A stretch of DNA of 36,281 bases from Verrucomicrobiota bacterium (GTDB taxonomy: Bacteria; Verrucomicrobiota; Kiritimatiellia; Kiritimatiellales; Tichowtungiaceae), in contig JASKKX010000013.1 of NCBI GenBank assembly GCA_030153935.1, positions 1 through 36,281 on the forward strand, in the 5' to 3' direction. Both the position numbers and the translations under genes were made by a program. This document shows, one piece after another, positions 33,613-36,281 of the stretch; the stretch's first letter is position 1; each line of letters opens with the position of its first letter. The notes under the pieces were generated by a model, which did not search any database, had not been told where the DNA came from, and saw only the letters and a program-made list of their open reading frames with translations.

Positions 33613-34239
33613 TCAGACGAAAGTATTGAAAATGCGGTCTCCCGCATCGCCGAGGCCGGGCACAATGTAGGCTGAATCATTGAGACCTGCATCGATTTTA
33701 CAGACGTAGATCTTTACGTTCGGATGGGCTTCACGTACAGAGGCGATTCCTTCGGGGGCAGCGATGATGGAGATCATCCGGATTTCTTTTGCGCCCCAGT
33801 CTTTGACCCTCTGGATGCCGGCAACAGCTGAGCCGCCGGTCGCCAGCATCGGGTCGAGCACAAAGACAATGTCGGGCGGGTGAGAAGAGAATTTCTGGTA
33901 ATACCCGACCGGCTTCAACGTGTGTTCATCGCGGTAGAAACCGAGATGCCACACTTCGGCGGTCGGGAGCAGATCGAGAACCGCATCGGTCATGCCGAGC
34001 CCGGCGCGCAGAATCGGAACGAGTCCAATACGTACATCCAGCACAGTCCCCTCCATTTCGGTCAGCGGGGTTTCAATGGTTTTTGATCTGAGCGGCAGAT
34101 CGCGCGTGGCTTCGGCGGCCAGCAGGACCGCCAGCCGTCGAACCTGGGAGCGGAAAATATGAGGCGTGCTTTCTTTATTTCTCAGATGGGTAAGGTGGTG
34201 GTGAACGAGTGGATGATCGATTTCAAATACTGTTTGCAC
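33613..34239 (-). CDS. upp: Uracil phosphoribosyltransferase
   Basis: This 208-residue protein has the normal family length and motifs: EIDHPLVHHHLTHLRNKEST at the start, VPILRAGLGM, the PRPP-binding loop FVLDPMLATGGSAVAGI and the uracil-binding end YIVPGLGDAGDRIF. It salvages uracil to UMP with PRPP in the cytoplasm. It lies eight bases after rny on the same strand and is probably co-transcribed with it. Confidence 0.96.
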   Translation of the reverse strand: MQTVFEIDHPLVHHHLTHLRNKESTPHIFRSQVRRLAVLLAAEATRDLPLRSKTIETPLTEMEGTVLDVRIGLVPILRAGLGMTDAVLDLLPTAEVWHLGFYRDEHTLKPVGYYQKFSSHPPDIVFVLDPMLATGGSAVAGIQRVKDWGAKEIRMISIIAAPEGIASVREAHPNVKIYVCKIDAGLNDSAYIVPGLGDAGDRIFNTFV

Positions 34240-34247
34240 AGGGGCTC

Positions 34248-35819
34248 CTATTTTGCATATTCAACTGCGCGGGTTTCGCGGATGACCGTCACCTTGATCT
34301 GTCCCGGATACTTCACCTCGTCCTGAATCCGGTTGGCAATTTCACGGGCGAGAATCAGTGCTCGGTTGTCGTCGACTTTGGATCCTTTAACCATGACGCG
34401 CAGCTCGCGGCCGGCCTGAATGGCATAGCATTTATCAACACCCTTGAAGGACGCGGCTGTTTTTTCGAGTTTTTCGAGACGTTGGAAATAAAGATCCGTG
34501 GTATCACTGCGGGCGCCGGGCCGGGCCGCAGTCATTGTGTCGGCCGCCGAGGCCAGCACGGCATACACGCTGCTCTTTTCGACATCATCGTGGTGCGCAG
34601 CGACCGCATTGTAGATCAGAGGTGCCTCGCCGTATTTGCGCAGCAGGTTCGCGCCGATCACGGCGTGCGAGCCTTCCACTTCATGGTCGACGGCTTTACC
34701 GAGATCATGGAAGAGGCCCACCCGTTTGGCGGTATCAACATCCAGGTCCAGATCAGCGGCCATCATGGCCATCAGCGACGCCATTTCAATGGAATGATGG
34801 AGTACGTTCTGCTTATAACTGGTTCGGTATTTCAGCCGGCCCAGAATTTCGACCAGTTCAGGAGCGATGCCGGAAATCCCGAGTTTGTAGAGCGCTTCTT
34901 CCCCCGCCTGGCGAATGAGCTCGTCGATTTGAGTCCGGGTTTTCCTCAGCGTTTCTTCAATGCTTGCCGGATGAATGCGCCCGTCTTCGATCAGTCGTTC
35001 CAGTGCGACACGGGCCACCTCGCGGCGGACAGGGTTGAAACTGGAAAGCAGGACCACGCCGGGCGTTTCATCGATAATCAGATTGACACCGGAATCCATC
35101 TCGAATGAGCGGATGTTGCGTCCTTCTTTGCCAATCAGCCGGCCTTTCATGTCTTCGGACGGCAGGGCGACCTGAGTAACCGTTATGTTTTCAACATACT
35201 CCGCCGCATAGCGCTCAATGGCTGCACAAATAATATTCCGGGCTTCGTCCCGGGCTTTTCCGAGAGCGGCTTTCTGTTCGCGGCGGATCAGAAGACTGAG
35301 TTCTCCTTCCAGTTCCTTTTCCACGCGTTCCATAATCATTTTCCGGGCGTCGTCTTGTGAAAGGCTGGCGGTTTCCTGGATGCGGCGATTTCCTTCTTCA
35401 ATACAGTCTTTGAGTTCCTTTTTCTGTGCGTTGAGTTCATCCTGCAGATTCTCTGCTTTATTGAGTTTTTCAGTCAGCACACGGTCTTTGGCTTCCAGCA
35501 GCTCCAGTTTTCGCGAAATATCATTCTCGCGGGCGACCACACGGTCTTCAAGAGCGATAATGCTTTGTCGTTTCTTTTCCAGACTCTGTTCTGCTTTTTC
35601 ACGGGCTTTAAGGACTTCTTCGCGGGCGGATATATCCGCTTCGTGTCTGATCGTCTCCGCCTGTTTTTTTGCTTCTTCCAGAATGATCGATCCGCGGTGG
35701 CTGGCCGCCACGGCATTGGTGCGGGTCAGATAGGCATGGAAGAAAAAACCGAGAACAACGAATCCGATATTGATCACGACGTCCTGTACGCCGCCCCACC
35801 AGATTCCGATATTTTCCAT
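34248..35819 (-). CDS. rny: Ribonuclease Y
   Basis: The protein has 523 residues in the classical RNase Y order: an N-terminal membrane helix (VVINIGFVVLGFFFHAYL), a long coiled coil (about 40-190, rich in Glu, Lys and Arg), a KH domain (MKGRLIGKEGRNIRSFE), then an HD domain with LHHSIEMASLMA and LFHDLGKAVDHEVEGSHAVIG. It is a membrane-bound endonuclease that starts mRNA decay. FQRLEKLEK in the C-terminal part is coded by a sequence like the dispersed palindrome, but this stretch is close to the family's usual sequence. Confidence 0.97.
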   Translation of the reverse strand: MENIGIWWGGVQDVVINIGFVVLGFFFHAYLTRTNAVAASHRGSIILEEAKKQAETIRHEADISAREEVLKAREKAEQSLEKKRQSIIALEDRVVARENDISRKLELLEAKDRVLTEKLNKAENLQDELNAQKKELKDCIEEGNRRIQETASLSQDDARKMIMERVEKELEGELSLLIRREQKAALGKARDEARNIICAAIERYAAEYVENITVTQVALPSEDMKGRLIGKEGRNIRSFEMDSGVNLIIDETPGVVLLSSFNPVRREVARVALERLIEDGRIHPASIEETLRKTRTQIDELIRQAGEEALYKLGISGIAPELVEILGRLKYRTSYKQNVLHHSIEMASLMAMMAADLDLDVDTAKRVGLFHDLGKAVDHEVEGSHAVIGANLLRKYGEAPLIYNAVAAHHDDVEKSSVYAVLASAADTMTAARPGARSDTTDLYFQRLEKLEKTAASFKGVDKCYAIQAGRELRVMVKGSKVDDNRALILAREIANRIQDEVKYPGQIKVTVIRETRAVEYAK

Positions 35820-35885
35820 TCAGTTACCTTATATTTTAGAAGTTGTTTCGATCATCTTAAGTAGAAATCCGGCCGTTTGGAATAT

Positions 35886-36281
35886 TTAATGTTCGTTGGA
35901 AACTTTAAAAACCCGAATGTCTGTTACCACCGCATCCATTCTGCAGTCATGCGGTTCCGCGGGAATCGTTTCCAGGCATTGGAAATCGAAACAGATTCCG
36001 GCCCGTTTCGCGCTGTACTGCGGAATAAGCCGGTCGTAAAACCCGCCGCCGCGCCCGATCCGGCATCCTGCGCAATCAAAGGCGATTCCCGGCACAATGA
36101 TCAGATCCAGTTCATCTTCGGCAGCAAAAACAGAGGGTACCGGTTCATAAATTCCGAATCGTCCTTTTTGAAGTTTTTCAGTCATTTGCGCCATCCGGTA
36201 GCCGCCGGATATTTCGTTGAATACCGGAAGATAGAATATTTTTTCTGAACAGTGGAAAAGCGGGGTAATATCCACTTCGCC
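35886..36281 (-). CDS. 5-formyltetrahydrofolate cyclo-ligase (partial, cut by window end)
   Basis: The C-terminal 131 residues or so are present; the frame stays open to the window end. Signatures are DLIIVPGIAFDCAG, RIGRGGGFYDRLI and GICFDFQCLETIPAEPHD, with DAVVTD near the end. The enzyme converts 5-formyl-THF to 5,10-methenyl-THF using ATP. FQCLETIP is coded by a palindrome copy, and its length agrees with what I remember for the family at this position (FQ, five or six residues, PHD). It lies upstream of rny, 66 bases apart; there is no visible 6S RNA, which often neighbours this gene in other groups. Confidence 0.9.
   Translation of the reverse strand, partial: GEVDITPLFHCSEKIFYLPVFNEISGGYRMAQMTEKLQKGRFGIYEPVPSVFAAEDELDLIIVPGIAFDCAGCRIGRGGGFYDRLIPQYSAKRAGICFDFQCLETIPAEPHDCRMDAVVTDIRVFKVSNEH
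35969..35985. repeat. Dispersed palindrome in the 5-FCL gene
   Basis: TTTCCAGGCATTGGAAA, exact core, centred on 35977, read on the minus strand as FQCLET. Confidence 0.7.

Noticed and set aside
34471-34489. Palindrome-like TTTTCGAGACGTTGGAAAT in rny
   Set aside because: FQRLEKLEK is close to the usual RNase Y sequence here, so it is not counted as a unit.
34209-35108. 299-codon plus-strand frame opposite rny
   Set aside because: Shadow of RNase Y, whose KH and HD motifs are clear on the other strand.

Overview
The window looks like chromosomal DNA from a Gram-negative bacterium of the PVC superphylum, possibly Kiritimatiellota or a relative. The Kdo/LPS genes waaA and kdsD indicate an LPS outer membrane. 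Several families that I associate with PVC genomes are present: a TIGR03790-type exported protein, a secreted protease with a thrombospondin type 3-like tail, RNase Y and FetAB. The phylum is inferred from gene content only. There are no rRNA or tRNA genes, no insertion sequences and no CRISPR array.

Layout. 1-6.8 kb: the end of an unknown gene, a minus-strand MFS transporter fused to HEAT-like repeats, a plus-strand M28 lipoprotein peptidase, then a minus-strand operon (isoprenyl diphosphate synthase, SAM methyltransferase, Cache-like exported protein) and a minus-strand GspC/PilP-like exported protein. 6.8-19.8 kb is all plus strand: TIGR03790 protein, tsaE, tsaB, secreted trypsin-like protease, aroB with its own near-leaderless promoter, a hypothetical, GxxExxY protein, dprA, a frameshifted second GxxExxY gene, topA with an unusual tail, a Xer recombinase and waaA. 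19.8-24.4 kb: HAD phosphatase (minus), two gene relics (a glycerate-kinase start and an internally deleted LarA-like gene), an intact glycerate kinase, a small membrane protein, an M50 protease (minus) and gapA with a clear promoter and terminator. 24.7-36.3 kb: an AddB-like nuclease (minus) divergent from kdsD-fetA-fetB, a large hybrid sensor kinase, then minus-strand 5-FCL (cut by the window end), rny and upp.

The main unexplained signal is a dispersed palindrome, TTTTCCA-N5-TGGAAAA. The exact core TCCA-N5-TGGA occurs 12 times by my count, against about 0.5 expected for eight fixed bases in 36 kb of equal base composition. Near-matches add about ten more. Most copies lie inside genes and are often read as Phe-Gln-x-Leu-Glu-Lys. 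In five places two copies lie exactly 31 bp centre to centre, about three helical turns. Encoded protein lengths seem unchanged compared with family norms as I remember them, so the sites look shaped in place rather than inserted. This fits a genome-wide protein-binding, uptake or chromosome-organising sequence. I know of no published description.
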